Source: an uncultured Flavobacteriaceae bacterium (lineage in GTDB: Bacteria; Bacteroidota; Bacteroidia; Flavobacteriales; Flavobacteriaceae). Taken from it: DNA of 64,000 nucleotides. Under the pieces are notes generated by a model. It had not been told where the DNA came from. It did not search any database and saw only the letters and a program-made list of their open reading frames with translations. Shown here piece after piece: positions 44,721-53,842 of this stretch (positions are counted from its first letter, which is position 1; each line of letters starts with the position of its first letter). The stretch is from contig CANNCM010000001.1 of NCBI GenBank assembly GCA_947503105.1, positions 186,001 to 250,000 of the forward strand. The letters are read 5' to 3'. The translations under genes and the position numbers were made by a program.

Positions 44721-44761
44721 ATGTATTAATTAATCTTTAATCCTAAGCTATTTTTTTTCAT

Positions 44762-45817
44762 ATGATTAAAACGCCTTTTAACATCACAATAGTGCTGTTT
44801 TTTGTTGTATTCATTTCTAGAATTGATGCGCAAACCAAAAGAAAATTTAAGGTTCACACCATTGCTTTTTATAATGTTGAAAACCTTTTTGACACCATAA
44901 ATGATCCTAACAAATACGATGAAGCGAGCCCAATGATGGAACTCAAAACAGGGCGTTCTGAGGTCTATACAAAGAAGGTTCAAAATATGGCAAGTGTCAT
45001 TGCAAAAATTGGAGCAAAAACATCCAAAAATACTCCTGCTGTGATTGGTCTTTCTGAAGTTGAGAACAGAACAGTTATTGAAGATTTGGCCAACGATTCT
45101 GCACTACTAAAAAAAGACTATGGAATTATTCATTTTGAGTCTCCAGACGAACGTGGCATAGACGTCGCACTGCTGTATCAAAAAGCATTATTTACGCCTG
45201 TAAGTTCAAGTTCTCATGAGCTTCAACTTAGAGATAACGATGGCGATCGCGATTATACTAGAGATCAACTTTTGGTAAGCGGATATTTGGAAGGCGATCT
45301 CATTCATCTCATCGTAAATCACTGGCCATCTAGAAGTGGTGGTGAGGCCAAAAGCCGATCTAAAAGAGAAGCCGCAGCTGCATTGAATAAACGCCTGATT
45401 GATTCGCTTCAATCTATAGATCCTTATGCCAAAATATTTAGCATGGGTGATCTCAATGATAACCCCAACAATACAAGTTTAAAAAAGATACTAAAGGCAA
45501 AAGGCGACAAAACACGTGTCGGACTTAAAGGTATTTATAACCCGATGGAATCTTTTTTCAAAAAAGGCCTTGGGTCTAATGCCTACAGAGATGCATGGAG
45601 TTTGTTCGATCAAATTTTAATCACAAAACCTTTGCTAGATGACGATTATTCAAGCTTTAGATTCTACAAGGCAGGAATTTTTAATGCTCAATTTTTAATT
45701 ACAAAAAAAGGACAATTTAAGGGCTATCCTTTTCGAAGTTTTTCTTGGGGTGGATTTACTGGTGGATATAGCGACCACTTCCCCGTGTATGTCCATGTGA
45801 TTAAAGAAATAAAATAA
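44762..45817 (+). CDS. Secreted endonuclease/exonuclease/phosphatase-family protein
   Basis: 351 residues with a signal peptide (ITIVLFFVVFISRIDAQ). The DNase I-like fold has its active-site blocks: AFYNVENLFDT (about residue 37), GLSEVENR with the metal-binding Glu (about 97), LLVSGYLEGDLIHLIVNHWPSR with the catalytic His (about 190), FSMGDLNDNPN (about 235) and GGYSDHFPVYVHV (about 340). The substrate could be DNA, RNA, inositol phosphates or phosphodiesters. Being divergent from a TonB-dependent receptor/DUF5689 operon, it probably releases products in the periplasm or outside for that receptor. Confidence 0.9.
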   Translation: MIKTPFNITIVLFFVVFISRIDAQTKRKFKVHTIAFYNVENLFDTINDPNKYDEASPMMELKTGRSEVYTKKVQNMASVIAKIGAKTSKNTPAVIGLSEVENRTVIEDLANDSALLKKDYGIIHFESPDERGIDVALLYQKALFTPVSSSSHELQLRDNDGDRDYTRDQLLVSGYLEGDLIHLIVNHWPSRSGGEAKSRSKREAAAALNKRLIDSLQSIDPYAKIFSMGDLNDNPNNTSLKKILKAKGDKTRVGLKGIYNPMESFFKKGLGSNAYRDAWSLFDQILITKPLLDDDYSSFRFYKAGIFNAQFLITKKGQFKGYPFRSFSWGGFTGGYSDHFPVYVHVIKEIK

Positions 45818-45820
45818 GTT

Positions 45821-46252
45821 CTAGTTAGGCCATACATCCCACGGTATTCTAGAAAGTATGAGCAGCAATGCAATGGTATAGAAAATAGCCAAGGTCTTAT
45901 ATTTTGGTGCCGAAAGGCGTTTCTTTTTATGTTTGGAATATCCAATTGTAATGAGTGCTACTGCCAAAATATTGATAGTGGGGTGCTCTACTAAATATAG
46001 GCGATGCACAGCGGTTTTCATAACCTCTCCAACTCCAAGCTCTGACCATAATGAAAATCGGCTTGATGTGAAATACAACACAAGACCAATAAGTAATTGT
46101 ATATGTGATACAATCAGTGTAAATAATGCCACTCGAAATGTTTTTGGGTCGTATTCTTTTTTTGAAATGACTCCAGAAAAGGCTTTAATAACAGCAAGAA
46201 GTAATACAACTAAAACTAAATAAGCCCAATAAGAATGTACGGTTTTGATCAT
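45821..46252 (-). CDS. Four-helix membrane protein with conserved-looking histidines, possible cytochrome b-like
   Basis: 143 residues, four membrane segments at about 8-28, 42-61, 92-105 and 118-136. Histidines at 6, 50, 83 and 90 lie at or near helix ends (MIKTVHSYWAYLV, LIVSHIQLLIG, AVHRLYLVEHPTINILA), a layout that would allow bis-His heme ligation. Small proteins like this are often labelled cytochrome b in Bacteroidota, from memory. No signal peptide. Single gene, converging with the nuclease gene 3 nt away. Heme binding is inference. Confidence 0.72.
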   Translation of the reverse strand: MIKTVHSYWAYLVLVVLLLAVIKAFSGVISKKEYDPKTFRVALFTLIVSHIQLLIGLVLYFTSSRFSLWSELGVGEVMKTAVHRLYLVEHPTINILAVALITIGYSKHKKKRLSAPKYKTLAIFYTIALLLILSRIPWDVWPN

Positions 46253-46298
46253 TATGTTTTGATTTTAAGTTATACAAAAGTACGAGATTTTTAGGCAT

Positions 46299-46330
46299 AA
46301 AAAAACCCTCACGAATTTGTGAGGGTTTAA
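46299..46330 (-). terminator. Terminator after the second TonB-dependent receptor gene
   Basis: On the minus strand CCCTCAC-AAATTC-GTGAGGG followed by a T-run, about 20 nt after the receptor stop codon. Confidence 0.88.
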
Positions 46331-46348
46331 TTTTATGATTTTAAAGGT

Positions 46349-48946
46349 TTAGAATCGGTACTGGAAACTAGCGTTCCAAGTCGTTCCATTTCCTTTGAAA
46401 TATCCGTAAGCATCTTTTTGGTTGATGTAATCGCGATCTAAAGCGTTGTAAACGTTAGCTCTAAAGACAACATCTTTACCACCCAACAAGAAGTTGTACG
46501 ATAATCCAAGATCTAAAATTCCGTAGCTATTTAGTTGTTCTGCTTCATAAGAAACACCATCAACTCCAGCTTGAATCACGTCTTCTACGTCAACAAATCC
46601 GTAGAAATCTCCAAAATAGTTGAAAGTAGTATATAGTGATAGCTTGTCATTAGCATCCCAATCAATGCCTAAACCTAAAGAAGACTGAGGGGCTTGCCCT
46701 ACTTTAACATCAGAAAGGTTTAATTCTCCTGATTCGATAACATTATTTGTGTTGTCGTCAAAAAGTCTGTATGGCGTAGAGTCCTTGTATTTCCAGTCAC
46801 CAAATGAACCAAACAAGTTAAATGCTAAGGCATTAGCTCCCATTGGACGGTACTGAAGATCAAATTCTACACCAGTATGAATTTGAGTTACATCGTTGAA
46901 GTTGTAAAATTGATCTACATTTGGCACTCCAAATGATAGGTATCGGTTACCCCACTCTGTACTGTAGGCGTCAAAGCTAAAACGAATCTCATCGTTTTGG
47001 AAACGGTATCCTGCTTCAAATCCAATGATTTCTTCATTATCAATATTGCCATTGTCAATTAAATCATTGCTATATCGTACATTATCAAAAATGTTATCTA
47101 AGAAGGGTTGTCTTGAGTAAATTCCAGCATTGGCGAATACTTTATGCTTGCCATCATTACTTGTATAACCCAAACCACCTTTAAGGTTGTATCCTGTTTT
47201 GTTAACTTTTTCGGAAAGTCCAGAATCTCCTGCGACGTTACCACCATCTCTTTGATAGGACTGAGTAGAAAGTGCTCCTTGAAAAAATGCAGAGAAGTTA
47301 TCCGTAGCATATTCTGCCTGAGCAAAACCACCTAGGTAATTGATGGTCTCAGAGTAATCGTAGGCGATACGCTGACCCTCATCTGCTGAATCAAACAAAG
47401 CTGACCAAGGATTGGCTTCAAATGTTTCAGTGATCAGATTACCATTATCATTCCAAGCATCCAAGCCAAACATATGCGTCAATTGTCTAAAGTGATCTCC
47501 AGTATATGTTCTGCCATCAAAACCAAGATTGTATGTGAACGCACCACCATTATCAATATTTAAATTTGATACAATGCCGTACCAGTTGTGATTGTTTATA
47601 GAAGCTCTTCTGGCATATGCAGGAGAATAATTTGGATCATCATCATCTGAGTATCCAATACCGCCAGGAATCGCACTGTTCTGTGCTTCAATGGCATCAA
47701 AATCAATTTCGTTATCAGCAGTTCCAACTCCAACGGCTTCGTCGTCTCCAAAACGAACACGTCCACGACCCCAGCCGCCTGTTCCACCACCACGGCCCCA
47801 AGAAGCATAAAGGACTGTAGATAAGTCTAGAGTTTCATTGATGTTAAAATCCCAGTTCAAGTTAGCAATGGGCTTGTGGTAGAAGTTACGTCTTTCTGAG
47901 AAACGTTCTCCATTATAAAACCCACTATTGGCATTGTTTTTATTGCCATAAGTAGCAAATGTATCCAAGCTTTTAGAGAAGTTTTGATCGTGCCACTGTG
48001 GAGCTCCAGTTAATAAGAAGTTAAATGTACTTCTTTCGCTGGCTTTATAACCTACAGAGAAAAAGTAGTTTTGACCTTGACCTGCAGTTCCTACAGCATA
48101 TTTTCTATGTGCTTGCCAGTGATCTAGCATTACAGAAAAGGCCCATCCTTTTTCATTCAAGCCAGAGTCGTAAGACGCTGTTGTTTTGAAATAACTATCG
48201 TTACCCGTCAAGAATCGTACAAAACCACCCTCAGTTTTATTTGTTGTTTTAGATACAATGTTTACTGTTCCCCCTACAGAAGAAATGGCTAATTTAGATG
48301 ATCCAAGTCCTCTTTGAACCTGAACTGCATTAGCAACATCCGACATTCCTGACCAGTTAGACCAGTACATTCTACCATCTTCCATACCATTGATCGGTTG
48401 ACCATTTAATAAGAAAGCCGTGTTAGATTGCGAAAAACCACGAGTAAAAACTTGACTGTCTCCAAATCCACCAGCTTGGTTTGAAACGTAAATCGAAGGC
48501 GTATTTTTAAAGGCCTCCCCAAATTCTACGTTACCAACGGCACGAGATTGAATCTGAGCTGCAGTTACTGTAGATACAGCAACTGGCGTTTTTCTGTCTT
48601 CTGCCAAATCGATAACTCCAGAACCTACAATTACGATTTCTCCAAGAGAATTGTCCGCTTCTAAACTTAGAGTCCCTAAATCCGCTGATCCGTCAAAAGC
48701 AACAGTAAGAGTTTTGTAGCCCACATAAGAAATTACAAGCGATCCACTTGTTGAACTTGTTTGGATAGAAAACTTACCATCGAAGTCTGTCATTGTTCCG
48801 TTAGATGTTCCAACTTCAATAACATTGGCACCAGAAAGAGGTGCGTTCAACTCAGCATCCATTACAGTTCCTGTAACGACACTCTGAGCCAATGAAGGTG
48901 CTGCACTAAGCAACAGTCCTACTACTAAAAGTAATAATTTTTTCAT
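46349..48946 (-). CDS. TonB-dependent receptor (SusC-like N-terminus), substrate unknown
   Basis: 865 residues from the ATG at 48946, which gives the signal peptide MKKLLLLVVGLLLSAAPSLAQ; an upstream in-frame extension to 49078 has no such signal. Carboxypeptidase-regulatory-like domain (about 22-105, VVTGTVMDAELNAPLSGANVIEVG), plug (about 115-230, VFTRGFSQSNTAFLLNGQPINGMEDG) and barrel ending WNASFQYRF. Gly-rich loop GRGGGTGGWGRGRVRFGDDE at about 370. No SusD-like or DUF5689 partner gene lies next to it; it stands alone between a terminator and pgi. A good -7 element lies at 48984-48991. Substrate cannot be inferred. Confidence 0.92.
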   Translation of the reverse strand: MKKLLLLVVGLLLSAAPSLAQSVVTGTVMDAELNAPLSGANVIEVGTSNGTMTDFDGKFSIQTSSTSGSLVISYVGYKTLTVAFDGSADLGTLSLEADNSLGEIVIVGSGVIDLAEDRKTPVAVSTVTAAQIQSRAVGNVEFGEAFKNTPSIYVSNQAGGFGDSQVFTRGFSQSNTAFLLNGQPINGMEDGRMYWSNWSGMSDVANAVQVQRGLGSSKLAISSVGGTVNIVSKTTNKTEGGFVRFLTGNDSYFKTTASYDSGLNEKGWAFSVMLDHWQAHRKYAVGTAGQGQNYFFSVGYKASERSTFNFLLTGAPQWHDQNFSKSLDTFATYGNKNNANSGFYNGERFSERRNFYHKPIANLNWDFNINETLDLSTVLYASWGRGGGTGGWGRGRVRFGDDEAVGVGTADNEIDFDAIEAQNSAIPGGIGYSDDDDPNYSPAYARRASINNHNWYGIVSNLNIDNGGAFTYNLGFDGRTYTGDHFRQLTHMFGLDAWNDNGNLITETFEANPWSALFDSADEGQRIAYDYSETINYLGGFAQAEYATDNFSAFFQGALSTQSYQRDGGNVAGDSGLSEKVNKTGYNLKGGLGYTSNDGKHKVFANAGIYSRQPFLDNIFDNVRYSNDLIDNGNIDNEEIIGFEAGYRFQNDEIRFSFDAYSTEWGNRYLSFGVPNVDQFYNFNDVTQIHTGVEFDLQYRPMGANALAFNLFGSFGDWKYKDSTPYRLFDDNTNNVIESGELNLSDVKVGQAPQSSLGLGIDWDANDKLSLYTTFNYFGDFYGFVDVEDVIQAGVDGVSYEAEQLNSYGILDLGLSYNFLLGGKDVVFRANVYNALDRDYINQKDAYGYFKGNGTTWNASFQYRF

Positions 48947-48983
48947 TTTTTTGTTTTGATTAAGATTTAATATTTTGATGTTG

Positions 48984-48991
48984 CAAAAATA
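48984..48991 (-). promoter_or_regulatory. Candidate -7 promoter element for the second TonB-dependent receptor
   Basis: TATTTTTG on the minus strand, exact TAnnTTTG match, 37 nt upstream of the chosen ATG, the same distance as in the other receptor gene. It supports the shorter start at 48946, since the longer frame starts upstream of this promoter. Confidence 0.55.
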
Positions 48992-49141
48992 CTGATGATT
49001 CATTGTTGTTCGAAAAAAATGGCGAATATTCACAAAAAAATAACATACTGTGGCAATTATGAAAAGTTGACTTAACATAAATTTAAATCAATCTTATTCT
49101 AAATCAGATGTTTTGAAAATACTGCTTAGGAAAGAAACTGT

Positions 49142-50764
49142 TTAAAATCTTAATGCTTTGTAGTATGAAATCAAATTTGAAGTCGAAGCATCGTGAGATG
49201 CTTCATTGCTTTGAGAAAACTCCTTAAGAATTTTACCGGCCAATTGCTTGCCCAATTCTACCCCAAATTGATCGTAACTAAAAACATTCCATACAATCCC
49301 TTGAACAAAAATTTTATGTTCATACATTGCAATAAGTTTTCCCAAACTTTCGGGGGTAAGTTGTTCTATAAAAATAGTGTTTGTAGGGCGATTACCTTCA
49401 AATACTTTGTAGGGAATTATGGCTTCATTGGTGCCTTCGGCAATGACTTCAGCTTTTGTTTTACCGTTAAGTAATGCTTCAGTTTGTGCAAAAAAGTTGG
49501 ACATCAACTTGTCTTGATGGTCTTGATTGCCATGCAATGATTTTGCAAATCCTATAAAATCAGAGGGGATCAATTTTGTGCCTTGATGTATCAATTGAAA
49601 AAAGGCGTGCTGTGAATTGGTTCCTGGTTCTCCCCAAATCAAATTCCCTGTTTGATAATTCACTTTACGCCCTGCTCTATCAATGCTCTTTCCATTACTT
49701 TCCATAATGGCTTGTTGCAAATAGGTCGCAAACTGGTTTAAATATTGAGTGTATGGAATAATGGCTTCACTTTCTGCCTTAAAAAAATTATTGTACCAAA
49801 TGCTTAAAAACGCCAATAAAACTGGAATATTTTGTTCAAATTTTTCTTCTTTAAAGTGAACATCCATTTTATGAGCTCCTTTTAATAATGCTTCAAAATG
49901 TGCATAGCCTACAGCCAAACTAATACTTAAACCTACGGCACTCCACAACGAAAATCGCCCTCCAACCCAATCCCACATGGGAAAGATGTTTTGAGCATCA
50001 ATTCCAAAAGATTTTACTTTTTCAATATTGGTTGAAACCGCCACAAATTGTTTTGCAATATCATCCTCAGATGCGTGTTGTAAAAACCACTGTTTTATGG
50101 TAGTGGCATTGGAAAGTGTTTCTTGTGTAGTAAAGGTTTTGGAAACAATCACAAAAAGAGTTGTTTCTGGATTTATTGTTTTAAGCATTTCATTAACATG
50201 ATCGCCGTCAACATTACTTACAAAATGAACATTCAAATGATTTTTATAATATTTCAGTGCATCGACGACCATGGCTGGACCAAGATCGGAACCTCCAATA
50301 CCAATATTGACAATATCTGTAAATGATTTGTTTGTAAAGCCTTTGCTTTTTCCGCCAATAACATCTTCAGAAAATTGTTTTATTTTATGTTTTACCTGAT
50401 TAATTTCAGGAATAACATTCTCTCCTTGATAAAAAACCTCAGCATTTTCTGGCATTCTCAGGGCTGTATGCAATACCGCTCTATTTTCTGTTTTATTGAT
50501 TTTTTCTCCTCCAAAATATTTTGAAATTGCAGCACTCAATTGAACTTCTTCTGCTAAGTCTTTGAGTAAATCTAAAGTTTCAGGAGTTATTCTATTTTTA
50601 GAAAAATCAACAAAAAAATCATCCCATTTTACACTGAATTCTGAAGCACGGTTTGGATTTTCATCAAACCAAGAAGTCATATGCACATCCTTTATGCTTT
50701 CAAAATGGTGTTGCAGGTTTTTCCAAGCTAATGTTTCTGTTGGGTTAATGGATGTTAAGCTCAT
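49142..50764 (-). CDS. pgi: Glucose-6-phosphate isomerase
   Basis: Interconverts glucose 6-phosphate and fructose 6-phosphate. 540 residues, normal for the long bacterial form. Family blocks are [18 protein letters not shown] (about residue 150), [35 protein letters not shown] (about 267), [11 protein letters not shown] (about 352), [29 protein letters not shown] (about 375) and [21 protein letters not shown] with the catalytic Lys (about 507). Last gene of a run that starts at hmgA; it follows the M23 peptidase gene by 16 nt. Confidence 0.97.
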   Translation of the reverse strand: MSLTSINPTETLAWKNLQHHFESIKDVHMTSWFDENPNRASEFSVKWDDFFVDFSKNRITPETLDLLKDLAEEVQLSAAISKYFGGEKINKTENRAVLHTALRMPENAEVFYQGENVIPEINQVKHKIKQFSEDVIGGKSKGFTNKSFTDIVNIGIGGSDLGPAMVVDALKYYKNHLNVHFVSNVDGDHVNEMLKTINPETTLFVIVSKTFTTQETLSNATTIKQWFLQHASEDDIAKQFVAVSTNIEKVKSFGIDAQNIFPMWDWVGGRFSLWSAVGLSISLAVGYAHFEALLKGAHKMDVHFKEEKFEQNIPVLLAFLSIWYNNFFKAESEAIIPYTQYLNQFATYLQQAIMESNGKSIDRAGRKVNYQTGNLIWGEPGTNSQHAFFQLIHQGTKLIPSDFIGFAKSLHGNQDHQDKLMSNFFAQTEALLNGKTKAEVIAEGTNEAIIPYKVFEGNRPTNTIFIEQLTPESLGKLIAMYEHKIFVQGIVWNVFSYDQFGVELGKQLAGKILKEFSQSNEASHDASTSNLISYYKALRF

Positions 50765-50780
50765 TTTGTATTAAATATGG

Positions 50781-52046
50781 TTAGTTTATAGCGTCTAATC
50801 GTTGTTTGAGCGGTGCAATATACTCAAGAAAATCGGTTTTATAAATTTCTGAAAGAGCTTTTGCATCGGGTAATTTTTGACGGAAAGGATCTACTTGTCG
50901 GCCATTTTTCCAAAACCGATAACAAACATGAGGACCACTTGTATTTCCTGTCATTCCAACTTTCCCAATCACATCGCCTTGTTTTACAAAATCGCCAACA
51001 TTGACCATGCGTTTGCTCATGTGTAAATACTGCGTAGAATAGGTTGCGTTATGACGAATTTTTACAAACTTTCCGTTACCGCCTCTTCGTGTAGATTCAA
51101 TAACAGTCCCATTGGCAGTAGCCAAAATTGGGGTACCTACAGGGGCCGCAAAATCGGTCCCTTTGTGGGGTCGAACTTTGTTGCCGTAATAGGCGATTCT
51201 ACGGTTTTTATTATATCGCGATGATATTCTACTGAATTTTACAGGACTTTTCAAAAATGCTTTTTGTAAACTTTTACCAGAATCATCATAATAATCTGTA
51301 CTTGTTTTTGAATCTGGATTGATATAATTGAACGCATAAATTGGTTCTCCTTTGTGCTCAAAATAGGCAGCATCTATGCTTTCTATTCCGGCATAAATAC
51401 TGTCTTCTACAAAACGTTGTTTGTAAATCACTTTAAAATTATCGCCTTTTTGTAATCTAAAAAAGTCGATGGTCCAAGCATAAATATCGTCGGACATGTC
51501 ATAAATAAGTTGAATGGGTAATCCTTGTGCTTCCATGGTTTCAGAAAGTGTATTTTCGATCACACCAAATGCTTCTTTTTCTACAATTTTTACGGGTTTT
51601 CGTTGCTTATAGGCAACAATAGAATCGCAAAATTCAAGAACAACATATTCTATTTTGTTGGGTTGATATATAAAACTTTGTGGCGTTCTTGATGCGTCTT
51701 TTGAGCACAAAAGCATGTATGGTTTTCCAGCACGTAATTGTCGAATATCAAAAGTGTCTTTCGCTTGATTTGCAATATTATAAATCTCTGAAAAATCGAC
51801 CTTGTATCGCGAAAGAATTTCTCCAAAACTCTCCCCACGCTGTATGGTGTCTTGAATAACGTAAAAGTTATTCAAGTTGTACCCAAATTTGATGTCTTCT
51901 TGAAGTTCTTGAGCTATAGGTGTTTTTTTTTCTGCGCTTGTACATTGAAAGGTTAAAAAGGCAAGACCTACAGTTGCAATAATACTTATTAAAGTGTTTA
52001 GATGCTGTTGTTTTAATTGATGCACTACGCTATATTTTGACCCCAA
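50781..52046 (-). CDS. M23-family peptidoglycan metallopeptidase with LysM-like domain
   Basis: 421 residues. N-terminal hydrophobic stretch with a lipobox-like LTFQCTSAEKK. A LysM-like region (about 62-115, VIQDTIQRGESFGEILSRYKV, then LRAGKPYMLL), a middle domain, then the M23 domain (about 280-395): RPHKGTDFAAPVGTPI with metal ligands His and Asp, YSTQYLHMSKRMVNVGDFVKQGDVIGKVG, and TGNTSGPHVCYRFWKNGRQVDPFR. Family members have HxH in the last block; here it is H-V-C, so a zinc ligand is Cys. A GTG at 52025 (TAGTG, 1-nt overlap with the tryptophan dioxygenase stop) is a plausible alternative start that gives a cleaner signal peptide. Probably a cell wall hydrolase, or an activator if inactive. 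Confidence 0.9.
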   Translation of the reverse strand: MGSKYSVVHQLKQQHLNTLISIIATVGLAFLTFQCTSAEKKTPIAQELQEDIKFGYNLNNFYVIQDTIQRGESFGEILSRYKVDFSEIYNIANQAKDTFDIRQLRAGKPYMLLCSKDASRTPQSFIYQPNKIEYVVLEFCDSIVAYKQRKPVKIVEKEAFGVIENTLSETMEAQGLPIQLIYDMSDDIYAWTIDFFRLQKGDNFKVIYKQRFVEDSIYAGIESIDAAYFEHKGEPIYAFNYINPDSKTSTDYYDDSGKSLQKAFLKSPVKFSRISSRYNKNRRIAYYGNKVRPHKGTDFAAPVGTPILATANGTVIESTRRGGNGKFVKIRHNATYSTQYLHMSKRMVNVGDFVKQGDVIGKVGMTGNTSGPHVCYRFWKNGRQVDPFRQKLPDAKALSEIYKTDFLEYIAPLKQRLDAIN

Positions 52047-52957
52047 TTTTCAATTTCTTTTGAACTCCAAAGTTCTGGAAAAAATATTCTTTTTTGGTAC
52101 TTTGGATGCATATATTTTTGCCAATTGCTGCCTCCCGTTGCTTCGCCATCACCAGATGTTGCCAAAATATAATGCTTTGCAGCATTGAAATGCGCTATAA
52201 CCCAAGTGATATTCACTGTGTAGTCGTAGTGACGCATGGCGTCGATAAGAGTTTTGTTATTTTGATCTGATGCTGATAATTCTTTGTAACGCGACCACAA
52301 ATTTTTGGTATTATATACTTTCATAAAAGTGATAAATTCTTCTTTGTATCGATGTTCAAAATTGCTAAGCAAAATAGATTTCTCCCCCGTTTTGTAATCT
52401 TTGCCAGCGGCTTGCCAATATAAATGCTCAAGAGCGTGCTCAAAAGGCGTGTCTCGATCTATAGTTTTGCGAAAACGAGCGTCAATTAAATTGATGAGTT
52501 CTGTAGAGGCAAACTCAATTTTTCTATATTGAGCACTCTGAAATCCACTTCCTGGTGTTAGGGTGTGTCTAAACTTATTATATTGTTCAACATCCATGCC
52601 TTCTTGCATGATGTTAAAAGACGATGTGAGCATATCAAAATAGCGACTCACACGCATCAGTTTGTCTGTAAAAAAATTAACCTCTAAAACTTCTGCCTCT
52701 GCGACTTGTTGAAGCTCCCACAAAATCATTTTAAAAATAAGTTCATTGATTTGGTGGTACCCAATAAAGACCATTTCGTCAGGAAGATTGGTGCGTTGGA
52801 TTTGTAAATTTAAAAGAGCATCTGTATGAATATAGTCCCAATAATTGATGGTTTTGCTATGCAAAAGGCCTTCCAAATACACATTTTTATCTTGATTTAT
52901 AGCGCTATACTTTTCATCAAGTGCATCAATCAATTGTTTGGTGGTTTTATTTTTCAT
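52025..52957 (-). CDS. kynA: Tryptophan 2,3-dioxygenase
   Basis: Heme dioxygenase that opens the indole ring of L-tryptophan to N-formylkynurenine. 310 residues. Substrate and heme blocks: YWDYIHTDALLNLQ (about residue 34), EMVFIGYHQINELIFKMILWELQQ (about 60), the conserved GSGFQSAQYRKIE (about 135) and the proximal region ITWVIAHFNAAKHYILATSGDGEATGGSNWQKYM (about 240-275). Located in an operon with hppD and hmgA, so aromatic amino acid breakdown is clustered. No kynurenine formamidase or hydroxylase gene is in the window. Confidence 0.94.
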   Translation of the reverse strand: MKNKTTKQLIDALDEKYSAINQDKNVYLEGLLHSKTINYWDYIHTDALLNLQIQRTNLPDEMVFIGYHQINELIFKMILWELQQVAEAEVLEVNFFTDKLMRVSRYFDMLTSSFNIMQEGMDVEQYNKFRHTLTPGSGFQSAQYRKIEFASTELINLIDARFRKTIDRDTPFEHALEHLYWQAAGKDYKTGEKSILLSNFEHRYKEEFITFMKVYNTKNLWSRYKELSASDQNNKTLIDAMRHYDYTVNITWVIAHFNAAKHYILATSGDGEATGGSNWQKYMHPKYQKRIFFPELWSSKEIENWGQNIA

Positions 52958-52973
52958 ACGTTCTAGCTAAAAT

Positions 52974-53750
52974 TTACAATTGAATTTCAAAGGGATGTTT
53001 TAGTCCTTTAAATGCCTCTAAATCAGATTGTAAAGATCCTACACGGAGGTCTGCTTTAATTTTTAATGGGACCTTATTTTTATCGGCGCTTACCCAAAGT
53101 GTTACGCTTTCTTCTTCGTGAAACACACGTCCCGCCATAACATAGGGGCGAAATTTTAAGCAATTTACGTTCCCAAATTTTGTTTTTATGGTTTCTCGGC
53201 CCAAATATTTCAGCTTAAATCCAAAAATCTCACTATCAAAAAACATATCGAGTTGAACAACTTCACCAACTTTTATAGACGCTGTTTCATAATTATTTCT
53301 CAAATAATAATAGGCAGAAATAATATCTTGAATATTGGATCTTATGGGTACGGTTGTTTTCTTTTTCTCTTTTAGATCGTTTATATTTGCTTGATTTTTA
53401 GTGTAATCAAATTCTATAATTCGATTTTTGGTATATCCTCCTTCATATACATCTCGAATAAATTTATAGGGCTGGCCAGTTTTTTTATCAAAATAACTCT
53501 CATAGCGGTCTTTTACTTTAAAAAACCATTTTATTGCTCCTGTAGTCCATCCTTTTCCAATAACATGAAATACAGGTTTGTCTTTGTATTGAGCATCATG
53601 GATCTCTAGCGTTGCATTTCCTGCTTTCATCCAACCGCTGTAGCTGAGTTTAAATTTAAGCCATTCGCCAGCTTGAAAAGAAGAATTTTCTTGCGCTGAA
53701 ACAAAGCTAAGACTTGACCAAAATAAGGCGACTACTAAAAATTTTCTCAT
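52974..53750 (-). CDS. DUF3108 secreted protein
   Basis: 258 residues from the ATG at 53750 (MRKFLVVALFWSSLSFVSAQ, a cleavable signal); an ATG three codons earlier is also possible. The body matches DUF3108: FQAGEWLKFKLSYSGWMKAGNATLEI, FHVIGKGWTTGAIKWFFKVKDRYESYFD, PIRSNIQDIISAYYYLRN, MFFDSEIFGFKLKYLGRETIKTKFGNVNCLKF and VTLWVSADKNKVPLKIKADLRVGSLQSDL. The fold is beta-rich and periplasmic or outer-membrane facing; family function is unknown. It sits between hppD and the tryptophan dioxygenase gene in the same operon, without an evident link to catabolism. Confidence 0.85.
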   Translation of the reverse strand: MRKFLVVALFWSSLSFVSAQENSSFQAGEWLKFKLSYSGWMKAGNATLEIHDAQYKDKPVFHVIGKGWTTGAIKWFFKVKDRYESYFDKKTGQPYKFIRDVYEGGYTKNRIIEFDYTKNQANINDLKEKKKTTVPIRSNIQDIISAYYYLRNNYETASIKVGEVVQLDMFFDSEIFGFKLKYLGRETIKTKFGNVNCLKFRPYVMAGRVFHEEESVTLWVSADKNKVPLKIKADLRVGSLQSDLEAFKGLKHPFEIQL

Positions 53751-53842
53751 GATGAACACCGTTTATATTTGATGTACATGCAAATTTGCAATTATTATTC
53801 CAAAACTAAAAGGAACAACAACTCTATTTCATTTTTGTTGTT

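Noticed and set aside
44726-44983. 85-codon minus-strand frame at the start of the nuclease gene
   Set aside because: Antisense to a signal peptide and catalytic motif of a clear gene; low-complexity composition.
46349-48946. Possibility that the second TonB-dependent receptor belongs to a polysaccharide utilisation locus
   Set aside because: No SusD-like lipoprotein, glycoside hydrolase or hybrid sensor gene lies within reach.
48947-49078. Long N-terminal extension of the second TonB-dependent receptor
   Set aside because: It would place 44 residues before an otherwise perfect signal peptide and would start upstream of the -7 promoter match.
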